NCBI GenBank assembly: GCA_900314195.1
Contig: OMUH01000105.1
Coordinates: forward strand, 1 to 38,827
Length of the DNA: 38,827 bases
Source: an uncultured Prevotella sp.
Lineage (GTDB): Bacteria; Bacteroidota; Bacteroidia; Bacteroidales; Bacteroidaceae
Reading direction: 5' to 3'
Shown: positions 1-6,926 of the stretch, one piece after another
Layout of the letters: every line of letters starts with the position of its first letter
Position numbering within the stretch: position 1 is the first letter of the stretch
Translations under genes and position numbers: made by a program
The notes under the pieces: model-generated
The model's database searches: none
What the model was told of the DNA's origin: nothing
The model's input: the letters and a program-made list of their open reading frames with translations, nothing else

Positions 1-23
1 GGTTACAGAACGAACCAAGACGC

Positions 24-782
24 TCAGAAAAGTGAGCTAAAATTGGCACAACGAACTGGACACCCTATGAAGCAATAGTATTCCATCATGCAGGCAAGAT
101 AGAAAGCCGGATTATGCCGTGAAGTGTACTCCCTCAGGCGTACAAGGTCGGCAGCCGTGAGCGGGTCGCGAAACTTCTCATCCTCTTTCAACATGTGGAT
201 GTCATCCACCGGGTTCTTGTCGATATAGAGCCGCTCGGTGAGCCATGTGGAAAAGGTAGAAAGCCAGGTGCGATAATTGTTCCTTGTCTTGGCCGACACA
301 TCCTTGTCGAGAATGAGATAGTCGAGAAAGTCAACAATGAAAGCCCTGTCAAACTGATAGATATACTTGATCTCTGTCTCGGCCTCGTGTAAGTAGATTT
401 CCAGCTGGTTGAGCCGGCTTCGGTAGTCCACGGCCGTCTTGGGCTTGAGGACGCCCTTCTTCTCCGCGATAACCGTGTAGTCATGGTATCGCTGGAGTAC
501 TGTACGGAACTCCGTAAACTGCCGCGTCTTCCTTGCGTTTACGAATGGATTCCATCCGACCTTCAGCTTCTCGAAAATATTATGGATAAGGATGGCCGCA
601 ATGTTCTCGCGGTCCTGCTCGTTTTTATAGTGGTCGAGCATGTATTTCTTCCGCCTCATTTTGTCCCTTGCCGGGTCGTAAGCGAAGAAATCTACATACC
701 ACTGCTTACCCTTGTGAAGACGCGGAAGGGTAAACTGAACAATACATTTTGATGAAATAAGCTCTTTGTCTAAGTGAGACAT
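24..782 (-). pseudogene. Tyrosine recombinase (phage-type integrase), truncated before its catalytic domain
   Basis: This is the N-terminal part of a Bacteroidetes-type site-specific tyrosine recombinase. About 252 residues are present, against roughly 380-410 in intact relatives. It has a basic N-terminal arm-binding region (KGKQWYVDFFAYDP, then a run of R and K), a SAM-like core-binding domain over about residues 95-195, and the first helix of the catalytic domain ending in MEYYCFI. In intact relatives an R-P-x-E-L motif carrying the first catalytic arginine should follow. Here the sequence changes abruptly to unrelated residues and stops, so no catalytic R, H or Y is present. I chose the ATG at 782 over an upstream TTG (812) because the TTG extension looks unrelated. 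It lies 120 bp from the 3' end of a tRNA gene, the normal position for a tRNA-targeting integrase. It could be a decayed gene or one interrupted by an insertion just beyond the window. Confidence 0.8.
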
Positions 783-861
783 TTTTTTTACATTGTTCGC
801 CTCGGCAACCAATGCAACCCAAAAACCATTGTCTGAAAGTTGTCCGGGATTAAAACCGGAA

Positions 862-899
862 AACGTCCGAAGTGTTGATTGTCAACGACTTCGGACGTT
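862..899 (-). terminator. Long hairpin just 3' of the initiator tRNA gene
   Basis: A 12-base arm (AACGTCCGAAGT) is exactly complementary to the matching arm at the other end. An inner GTTGA/TCAAC stem with a 3-base loop extends it. It begins 5 bp beyond the tRNA 3' end and reads as a transcription stop or processing structure for the tRNA. The T-run is weak, so an element-derived palindrome is an alternative. Confidence 0.5.
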
Positions 900-903
900 A
901 TAG

Positions 904-976
904 TTGCGGAGGCAGGACTCGAACGTGCGACCTCCAGGTTATGAGCCTGGCGAGCTACCAACTGCTCCACTCCGCG
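904..976 (-). tRNA. Initiator tRNA-Met (anticodon CAT)
   Basis: The minus strand folds into a 73-nt cloverleaf with the loop CTCATAA, giving anticodon CAT. Position 1 is C and position 72 is A, the unpaired C1-A72 end that identifies initiator tRNA. The A11-U24 pair is also present. CCA is not encoded. Two oddities are visible. The anticodon stem is CCAGG/CCTGG, so the usual three consecutive G-C pairs next to the loop are reduced to two (29-41 is A-T). The T-stem has a C52-C62 mismatch. It has its own promoter and lies next to a truncated integrase, so it may be an integration target. Confidence 0.93.
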
Positions 977-1005
977 ATATTTGTATCATTTCTGATTTGC
1001 GACTG

Positions 1006-1036
1006 CAAAGGTAGCTAAAAAACATATTATGACAAA
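1006..1036 (-). promoter_or_regulatory. Bacteroidetes-type promoter for tRNA-fMet
   Basis: On the minus strand, TTTG (1033-1036) is followed after 19 nt by TACCTTTG (1006-1013). This matches the Bacteroidetes -33/-7 consensus (TTTG and TAnnTTTG). The predicted start is near 1000, about 23 nt before the mature tRNA. Confidence 0.85.
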
Positions 1037-1103
1037 GAAAAGCGGAAAGAAAATGCAAAATATTTGCACATATTAACAGTTAGGAAACATTTTGGACCTT
1101 TTT

Positions 1104-1135
1104 TTTGTGATAACGGTAAAAAAACAATATCTTTG
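1104..1135 (+). promoter_or_regulatory. Bacteroidetes-type promoter for the tetR-feoAB region
   Basis: TTTG (1104-1107), a 20-nt spacer, then TATCTTTG (1128-1135): an exact match to the -33/-7 consensus. The start would be near 1142, leaving an untranslated leader of about 190 nt before tetR. It diverges from the tRNA promoter about 70 bp away. Confidence 0.8.
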
Positions 1136-1156
1136 TATGCTATGAGAGGATAAGGC

Positions 1157-1210
1157 GCGGCGGAAAGTGACAATGTTCACGGCAGGCCGCCGCAGTACGC
1201 AGGCTTTTTT
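1157..1210 (+). promoter_or_regulatory. Structured leader or possible attenuator upstream of tetR
   Basis: A 7-bp GC-only stem (GCGGCGG at 1157-1163 with CCGCCGC at 1187-1193) encloses a small inner hairpin (GTGA/TCAC). A T6 run follows at 1205-1210. It starts about 15 nt after the predicted transcription start. It does not match a riboswitch class that I recognise. It could be an attenuator controlling read-through into tetR and feoAB, or a small structured RNA. Confidence 0.4.
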
Positions 1211-1334
1211 CTATAACAGACGCTTTAATGACGGATTACGTTCCGGTATGATAACGGATGGCCGATGAGTGCATTGGCAACAGTCATGAAAGAGGGAAGC
1301 CATGTTAAACACAATATGAAAAACTACTACTCAC

Positions 1335-1937
1335 ATGTCGATATCGAAGACTAGAAAGCAGCTTGTTGACGTGGCGAGACAGCTGTTTGCCAAGAACGGC
1401 ATAAACAATACCACCATGAACGACATTGCGAAGGCCTCCGGGAAAGGCCGCCGCACGTTGTACACTTATTTTAAAAATAAGGACGACGTCTACTATGCCG
1501 TTATAGAGTCGGAACTCGAAAGGCTTTCAGACAAGCTCGACGAGCTCGCGGCAAAGGATATGCGCCCGCAGGACAAGATCATCGAGCTTATCTACACGCA
1601 CCTGAGCATGATAAAGGAAACGGTGATACGCAACGGCAACCTGAGGGCTGAGTTTTTCAGAAACATCTGGATGGTGGAGCGTGTAAGAAGGAACTTCGAT
1701 GATTATGAGATACAGCTTTTCAGGAAGATATACAATGACGCGAAGGCTGACGGCGAGTTCGACATAGATAATGTAGACCTTGTGGCCGACATAACCCACT
1801 ATTGTATAAAAGGTCTTGAAGTGCCGTTCATATACGGGCGGCTCGGCCATGGGCTCAGCGTAGAGAACTCAAAGCCGCTCGTGGCGAAGGTCGTATACGG
1901 CGCGCTCGGAAAGAGTACCTCGCAAAAGCAGGGATAG
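1335..1937 (+). CDS. TetR/AcrR family transcriptional regulator
   Basis: A 200-residue one-component repressor, the normal length for the family. The N-terminal DNA-binding domain (about residues 4-62) shows the expected helix-turn-helix, with TTMNDIAKASGKGRRTLYTY as the recognition region followed by FKNKDDV. The C-terminal helical domain would bind an unknown ligand and mediate dimerisation. It is the first gene behind a consensus promoter and a structured leader. It lies 63 bp upstream of the FeoAB gene in the same direction, so co-transcription is likely. A role in controlling the iron transporter, the downstream fabG or its own leader is inference. TetR proteins next to fabG often sense fatty-acid-related ligands, which is an alternative. 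Confidence 0.9.
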   Translation: MSISKTRKQLVDVARQLFAKNGINNTTMNDIAKASGKGRRTLYTYFKNKDDVYYAVIESELERLSDKLDELAAKDMRPQDKIIELIYTHLSMIKETVIRNGNLRAEFFRNIWMVERVRRNFDDYEIQLFRKIYNDAKADGEFDIDNVDLVADITHYCIKGLEVPFIYGRLGHGLSVENSKPLVAKVVYGALGKSTSQKQG

Positions 1938-2000
1938 GCACATGTCAGGCAGAGAAAATGTAAGAGAAAAGAAAATTTTTATGTAACTAACGATAGACAC

Positions 2001-4439
2001 ATGTTTTTATCAGACTTACAAACAGGACAGGACGCTATTATAATAAAGGTGAACGGTCACGGTGGTTTCAGAAAACGCATTATAGAAATGGGTTTCATAA
2101 AGGGACAGAATGTGACGGCACTGCTAAACGCCCCGCTGAAAGATCCGGTTAAATACCGTGTGATGGGTTATGAGGTGTCTCTGCGTCATTCCGAGGCACG
2201 CATGATAGAGGTTATGACGCCGGAGGAGGCCCGGCGGCTGCGTGAGAAAGCCCGCAAGGAAGGACAAAACGTAACGGGGACTGTCGTTATAGATTCCGCA
2301 GACAGTGATGAGCAGCCGCTGAGCAGCAAGGAGCTGCACGACGAGGCCGAGAAGCAGTCGCGGCGCATAAAGGTGGCACTGGTAGGAAATCCTAACTGCG
2401 GCAAGACCTCGTTGTTCAACTTTGCAAGTGGCAGTCACGAGCGCGTTGGCAACTATTCCGGTGTCACCGTAGACGCCAAGGAAGGGCACGCCAGCATGGG
2501 CGGCTACGACTTTGCCATTACCGACCTGCCTGGCACATACAGCATCTCGGCTTACAGTATTGAGGAGCGTTATGTCAAGCGGCAGCTTATTGACGAGACG
2601 CCAGACGTGGTGATTAACGTCATTGACACCAGTAACCTTGAACGTAATCTGTATCTGACAACACAGCTCATTGACATGCACGTGCGCATGGTGGTGGCCC
2701 TGAATATGTTTGATGAGACAACACGCCGCGGCGACAATATCGACCTCAACCGTTTGTCAGAGCTTTTCGGCGTGCCGATGGTGCCTACGGTGTTCACTAC
2801 CGGCAAAGGTGTGAAGGAACTCTTCGACAAGGTGATAGAGGTGTATGAGACGGCAGAGGATAAGGAACCTCATTTCAGACACATACACATTGACCACGGC
2901 CATGAGATAGAAAACGGCATAAAGGAAATACAGGAGCATCTGAAACAGGAACAGGACCTGCGCCAGCGTTTCTCAACGCGCTATCTGGCCATAAAACTGC
3001 TTGAGGGCGACCGCGATGCAGAAGAGCTGGTTAACAAGCTGCCTGATTCTGCCGAAATCATGGCCCACCGTGATGAAGCAGCCAAGCGTGTGAAGGAGGA
3101 GACGAAGGAAGACTGCGAGACGGCAATCATGGACGCCAAATACGGTTTCATTCACGGTGCGCTCATGGAGGCGAACTATAAGGTGGGCGATAACAATGAC
3201 AACTACCGCAAGACGCATGCCCTCGACGCCGTGCTGACAAACAAATATATGGGCTTCCCTATATTCCTGCTCATTCTGGCAGTTATGTTCATAACGACGT
3301 TCGTGGTGGGGCAGTATCCTATGGACTGGATAGATGCCCTCATGGGATGGTTCGGCGACATAGTGTCGAGGCTGCTGCCCGACGGACCTGTCAAGGCAAT
3401 GTTTGTCGACGGTGTCATTGGCGGTGTTGGCTCGGTAATAGTCTTTCTGCCGCAGATATTGATTCTGTATTTCTTCATATCGTTCATGGAAGACTGCGGC
3501 TATATGGCCCGGGCAGCCTTCGTAATGGACAAGCTCATGCACATGATAGGCCTGCACGGAAAGTCGTTCATACCGCTCATCATGGGCTTCGGCTGCAACG
3601 TGCCGGCAGTGATGTCAACGCGCACCATAGAAAGCCGGCGGTCAAGGCTGGTGACAATGCTCATCATTCCGCTTATGAGCTGTGAGGCACGAATACCTAT
3701 TTACATTATGATAATAGGCACTTTCTTTGCCGTTAAATACCAGTGGGCTGTTATGATGTCGCTGTATCTCATCGGTATGATAATGGCGGCACTGCTCTCG
3801 AAGGTGTTCACGCGTTTTGTGTTCAAGGGCGAGGACACGCCGTTCGTGATGGAGCTCCCGCCTTACCGTTTCCCTACGGCAAAGGCCATCTCCCGCCACA
3901 CATGGGAAAAGGGTAAGCAGTATCTCAAGAAGATGGGCGGCATCATTCTCGTGGCAACGATCATTGTGTGGGCACTTGGATATTTCCCGCATGACGAGAA
4001 GCTCTCCCAGCCCGAACAGCAGGAGCAGAGCTACATAGGACAGATCGGCCATGCCGTAGAGCCTGTGTTCCGTCCGCAGGGATTCAACTGGAAACTTGAC
4101 GTAGGCTTGCTGGCCGGCGTTGGCGCAAAAGAGATTGTGGCATCGACGATGGGAGTGCTGTATACCGACGACGACAGCTTTGCCGATGACAACTCGGTGT
4201 CGAGTGACACCGGAAAATATGCCCGGCTGCACAAGCAGATGGAGAAAGACGGCGTGACGCCGCTTATAGCCTATTGCTTCTTGTTGTTCGTATTGCTATA
4301 TTTCCCGTGCGTGGCAACAATAGCGGCCATTAAGGGAGAAACGGGCAGCTGGAAGTGGGCCGGCTTCGCAGCCGTCTACACCACATGTCTGGCATGGATA
4401 GTGTCGGCACTGGTCTATCAGATAGGCTCACTGTTCTGA
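2001..4439 (+). CDS. feoB: FeoA-FeoB fusion ferrous iron transporter
   Basis: An inner-membrane GTP-dependent Fe(II) importer in which FeoA and FeoB are one 812-residue chain, a common Bacteroidetes arrangement. Residues 1-75 form the SH3-like FeoA domain (LSDLQTGQDAIIIKV, then a GFRKRIIEMGF turn). A charged linker leads to the G domain, with P-loop GNPNCGKT at 129-136, G3 DLPG at 175-178 and G4 NMFD at 235-238. A helical guanine-dissociation-inhibitor-like segment follows to about residue 400. The rest is the membrane part with the two Gate repeats, including the conserved cysteines C532 (GFGCNVP) and C561 (SCEARIP) lining the proposed iron path. The 56 bp to the lipoprotein gene suggest one transcript. 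No Fur-like operator was identified by eye. Confidence 0.96.
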   Translation: MFLSDLQTGQDAIIIKVNGHGGFRKRIIEMGFIKGQNVTALLNAPLKDPVKYRVMGYEVSLRHSEARMIEVMTPEEARRLREKARKEGQNVTGTVVIDSADSDEQPLSSKELHDEAEKQSRRIKVALVGNPNCGKTSLFNFASGSHERVGNYSGVTVDAKEGHASMGGYDFAITDLPGTYSISAYSIEERYVKRQLIDETPDVVINVIDTSNLERNLYLTTQLIDMHVRMVVALNMFDETTRRGDNIDLNRLSELFGVPMVPTVFTTGKGVKELFDKVIEVYETAEDKEPHFRHIHIDHGHEIENGIKEIQEHLKQEQDLRQRFSTRYLAIKLLEGDRDAEELVNKLPDSAEIMAHRDEAAKRVKEETKEDCETAIMDAKYGFIHGALMEANYKVGDNNDNYRKTHALDAVLTNKYMGFPIFLLILAVMFITTFVVGQYPMDWIDALMGWFGDIVSRLLPDGPVKAMFVDGVIGGVGSVIVFLPQILILYFFISFMEDCGYMARAAFVMDKLMHMIGLHGKSFIPLIMGFGCNVPAVMSTRTIESRRSRLVTMLIIPLMSCEARIPIYIMIIGTFFAVKYQWAVMMSLYLIGMIMAALLSKVFTRFVFKGEDTPFVMELPPYRFPTAKAISRHTWEKGKQYLKKMGGIILVATIIVWALGYFPHDEKLSQPEQQEQSYIGQIGHAVEPVFRPQGFNWKLDVGLLAGVGAKEIVASTMGVLYTDDDSFADDNSVSSDTGKYARLHKQMEKDGVTPLIAYCFLLFVLLYFPCVATIAAIKGETGSWKWAGFAAVYTTCLAWIVSALVYQIGSLF

Positions 4440-4495
4440 TTGCTTTGGAAACAGATATTTACACATTTATAATACTTATCACTACCTGAAACATT

Positions 4496-4990
4496 ATGAT
4501 GAAAATGAAAAGACTGACACATCTGTTCACCTTCATTGCCGCCGCACTGGTGCTTATGCTTGTCTCATGTGATGACGATCAGCAGATAGCCATGCAGCTG
4601 CAGGGCAAATGGCGCGGAAAGATTACGGCCGAAAACTACTATTACTATTCACGCCGGCACTACACCGATTATGAGCGCTATGCCACGGTATTCTATTTCG
4701 ACGGGAAATTAGGATCGCGGCATGGTACGGGATGGGAGATAGACTACAACCCCTATTCACGCTCGCAGAGGTATTCGCGTGAGAGGTTTGAATACTGGGT
4801 GTCTGATGAAATTATAACTTTGGAATATCGTGACGGCACGCGCGCGGAGATCAGTGACTACCGTTTTGTCAATGACGGCGGCTCGACCTATTTCGAAGGT
4901 TACATAGAAGACGATTCCGACCGCGAGATATGGTTCCGCCTTATGCAGGACAACGATTGGGACGACTCTTCATATTCGTACTATTATTAA
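4496..4990 (+). CDS. Small tyrosine-rich lipoprotein, lipocalin-like, unknown function
   Basis: A 164-residue secreted protein with a signal peptide ending in a lipobox (LVSC, cysteine at about residue 25), so it should be lipid-anchored in the envelope. An aspartate run (CDDD) follows the cysteine. The mature part opens with LQGKWRGKI, the start typical of small lipocalin-like barrel folds in Bacteroidetes. Alternating hydrophobic and charged strands follow. Tyrosine is strikingly abundant (YYYY at about residue 50, more in the middle, and SYSYYY at the C-terminus). I do not recognise a named family with certainty. Its place 56 bp after feoB and before a terminator suggests it is the last gene of the iron operon, possibly a surface or periplasmic accessory; this is inference. 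The second ATG (4499) is an equally possible start. Confidence 0.8.
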   Translation: MMKMKRLTHLFTFIAAALVLMLVSCDDDQQIAMQLQGKWRGKITAENYYYYSRRHYTDYERYATVFYFDGKLGSRHGTGWEIDYNPYSRSQRYSRERFEYWVSDEIITLEYRDGTRAEISDYRFVNDGGSTYFEGYIEDDSDREIWFRLMQDNDWDDSSYSYYY

Positions 4991-5014
4991 TGCTGAAATG
5001 GCAAAATAAAATCG

Positions 5015-5105
5015 CGGGTATGCGGTGCCGGCATTTCAAAACAGTGTTTTCAGCTGCTATGAAAGCATTTTTTGAACTTATGTCACACCGCATGCCCGTT
5101 TTTTT
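5015..5105 (+). terminator. Probable terminator after the feoAB-lipoprotein operon
   Basis: A 13-base arm at 5015-5027 (CGGGTATGCGGTG) pairs with 5086-5098 with one G-T wobble, and T7 follows immediately. The loop is unusually long (58 nt). It contains weaker internal pairing, which makes the stop less certain. Confidence 0.5.
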
Positions 5106-5107
5106 AT

Positions 5108-5115
5108 TATCTTTG
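5108..5115 (+). promoter_or_regulatory. Probable -7 promoter element for fabG
   Basis: TATCTTTG matches the Bacteroidetes -7 box and lies directly after the preceding terminator. No clear TTTG is found at the -33 distance. The leader to the fabG ATG would be about 150 nt. Confidence 0.5.
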
Positions 5116-5270
5116 CATTATCATTAACGCCATTGCGGCATGGACATGCATTTAATGTATGCCGGCGCCTGTGCTTTTATATTGCAACGGGCACTCTTTG
5201 CCTGTGGCGTAGAGAAAATTAAAACAGATAACTCAAAACAAGAAAACAAACTAACAACTCAATTCAGAAA

Positions 5271-6023
5271 ATGGGATTACTAACAGGTAAGACAGCCCTG
5301 ATAACCGGAGCTGCACGCGGCATAGGAAAAGCCATTGCCCTTAAATTTGCCGCAGAGGGCGCTAACATCGCATTTACAGACCTTGCCATTGACGAGGAAC
5401 ACGGCGGACTGCCAACAGAGCGTGAGATAGCTGCCTTGGGCGTAAAGGCGAAGGGATATGCAAGCAACGCCGCCGATTTCCAGCAGACTGCCGATGTCGT
5501 GGCAAAGGTTAAAGAGGAGTTCGGCTCAATAGACATCCTTGTCAACAATGCAGGCATAACGAAAGACGGACTTATGCTGCGCATGAGCGAGCAGCAGTGG
5601 GACGCCGTTATCGCCGTAAACCTTAAGAGCGCGTTCAACTTCATACATGCCTGCGTGCCGGTGATGATGCGTCAGCGCAAAGGCTCTATAATCAACATGT
5701 CATCAGTGGTAGGTGTTCACGGCAATGCCGGACAGTGCAACTATGCTGCTTCTAAGGCCGGACTGATTGCTTTGGCAAAGAGCATAGGCCAGGAGATGGG
5801 GCCTAAGGGCATTCGTGCCAACGCCATCGCACCGGGATTTATCGATACAGCCATGACACAGGCACTGCCTGACAACATCCGCCAGGAATGGATAAAGAAA
5901 ATTCCGTTGCGCCGCGGCGGTACGGTTGATGATATTGCCAACACAGCGCTTTATCTGGCTTCTGACCTGTCTTCATATATCAGTGGTCAGGTCATACAGG
6001 TTGACGGTGGTATGAACATGTAA
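5271..6023 (+). CDS. fabG: 3-oxoacyl-ACP reductase (short-chain dehydrogenase)
   Basis: A 250-residue classical short-chain dehydrogenase that should reduce 3-oxoacyl-ACP with NADPH in cytoplasmic type II fatty acid synthesis. Visible motifs are the cofactor glycine motif TGAARGIG (12-19), NNAG (92-95), and the catalytic serine, tyrosine and lysine at S145, Y158 and K162 (NYAASKAG). The C-terminal IPLRRGG and SGQVIQVDGGMNM are typical of FabG. Length and motifs match the family well. No acyl carrier protein or fabF gene lies beside it, so a reductase for another 3-oxo or hydroxy substrate cannot be excluded. The pseudouridine synthase gene follows after 20 bp and is probably co-transcribed. 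Confidence 0.92.
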   Translation: MGLLTGKTALITGAARGIGKAIALKFAAEGANIAFTDLAIDEEHGGLPTEREIAALGVKAKGYASNAADFQQTADVVAKVKEEFGSIDILVNNAGITKDGLMLRMSEQQWDAVIAVNLKSAFNFIHACVPVMMRQRKGSIINMSSVVGVHGNAGQCNYAASKAGLIALAKSIGQEMGPKGIRANAIAPGFIDTAMTQALPDNIRQEWIKKIPLRRGGTVDDIANTALYLASDLSSYISGQVIQVDGGMNM

Positions 6024-6043
6024 TTATTAATATTGCATAGCTG

Positions 6044-6730
6044 ATGAAGGTCATCTACGAAGATAACCATATCATAATTGTAAATAAGGAAAGCGGCGAG
6101 ATCGTGCAAGGCGACAAAACCGGCGATACGCCGCTTTCTGATACTGTAAAGGAATATATCAAGACTGAACACGGCAAGCTCGGGAACGTGTTTCTCGGCG
6201 TCGTGCATCGTCTCGACCGGCCTGTTGCAGGCCTTGTGGTGTTTGCAAAGACGTCAAAGGCAACATCGCGTCTTAACGCAATGTTCCGCGACGGAGGCGT
6301 GCACAAGACATATTGGGCAATAACGCGCGGCATGCCGCCGAAAGAGGCCGATGAGCTTGTGTGCTGGATCACCCGCAACGAGAAACAAAACAAAAGCTAT
6401 GCCCACGACAGTGAGGTGAAAGGCTCGAAAAAGGCTGTTCTGGATTACCGTCTGCTGGCGCGAGGCGATAACTACAGTCTGCTTGAAGTGCATCTGAAGA
6501 CCGGACGGCATCATCAGATACGCTGTCAGCTTGCGCATATTGGATGTCCGATAAAAGGCGATCTTAAATATGGTGACAAAAGAAGCAATCCTGATGGCAG
6601 CATATCTCTGCTGGCACGGCATGTTGAATTTGAACACCCCGTATCTCACAAGCCGATTTCCGAAACGGCACCGCTGCCTGACGACAAGCTGTGGAAAACG
6701 CTTGCTGAAATAGCTGAAGGCAGAAAATAA
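6044..6730 (+). CDS. RluA-family RNA pseudouridine synthase
   Basis: A 228-residue single-domain enzyme that isomerises uridine to pseudouridine in rRNA or tRNA. The hallmark HRLDRPVAG motif carries the catalytic aspartate D58. The second conserved block, LKTGRHHQIRCQLAHIGCPIKGDLKYG, is split here only in description: LKTGRHHQIR then the GCPIKGDLKYG turn. The N-terminus begins directly with IYEDNHIIIVNKESG, so there is no S4 RNA-binding domain, which fits the TruC/RluA-like short group rather than RluC or RluD. The exact target nucleotide cannot be assigned. It follows fabG by 20 bp. Confidence 0.92.
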   Translation: MKVIYEDNHIIIVNKESGEIVQGDKTGDTPLSDTVKEYIKTEHGKLGNVFLGVVHRLDRPVAGLVVFAKTSKATSRLNAMFRDGGVHKTYWAITRGMPPKEADELVCWITRNEKQNKSYAHDSEVKGSKKAVLDYRLLARGDNYSLLEVHLKTGRHHQIRCQLAHIGCPIKGDLKYGDKRSNPDGSISLLARHVEFEHPVSHKPISETAPLPDDKLWKTLAEIAEGRK

Positions 6731-6926
6731 GTGTGCCGTTAACCGGCTGTTCTTAATGTTAAAAAATCAAGTAAGAAGCTGAGGCTTCTTCAGCAGTTTT
6801 AAAAATATTCGCATATTGGCAGTAAATTTATTCGCAGACAAATTAAAGAATTAATTTTAGCAAAAGAGAAAATCAGAAGAGAAACTTAAATCAACATAAA
6901 TCTACCGCACCCAATGATACTTGCTT

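Noticed and set aside
1157..1210. Cobalamin or other known riboswitch upstream of tetR
   Set aside because: The stretch GGCAGGCCGCCGCAGTACGC superficially recalls a cobalamin box, but the conserved core elements are not present in order and the downstream genes are not cobalamin-related.
6773..6790. Hairpin AAGAAGC-TGAG-GCTTCTT as a terminator after the pseudouridine synthase gene
   Set aside because: The stem is only 7 bp and is not followed directly by a T-run. It is too weak to call.
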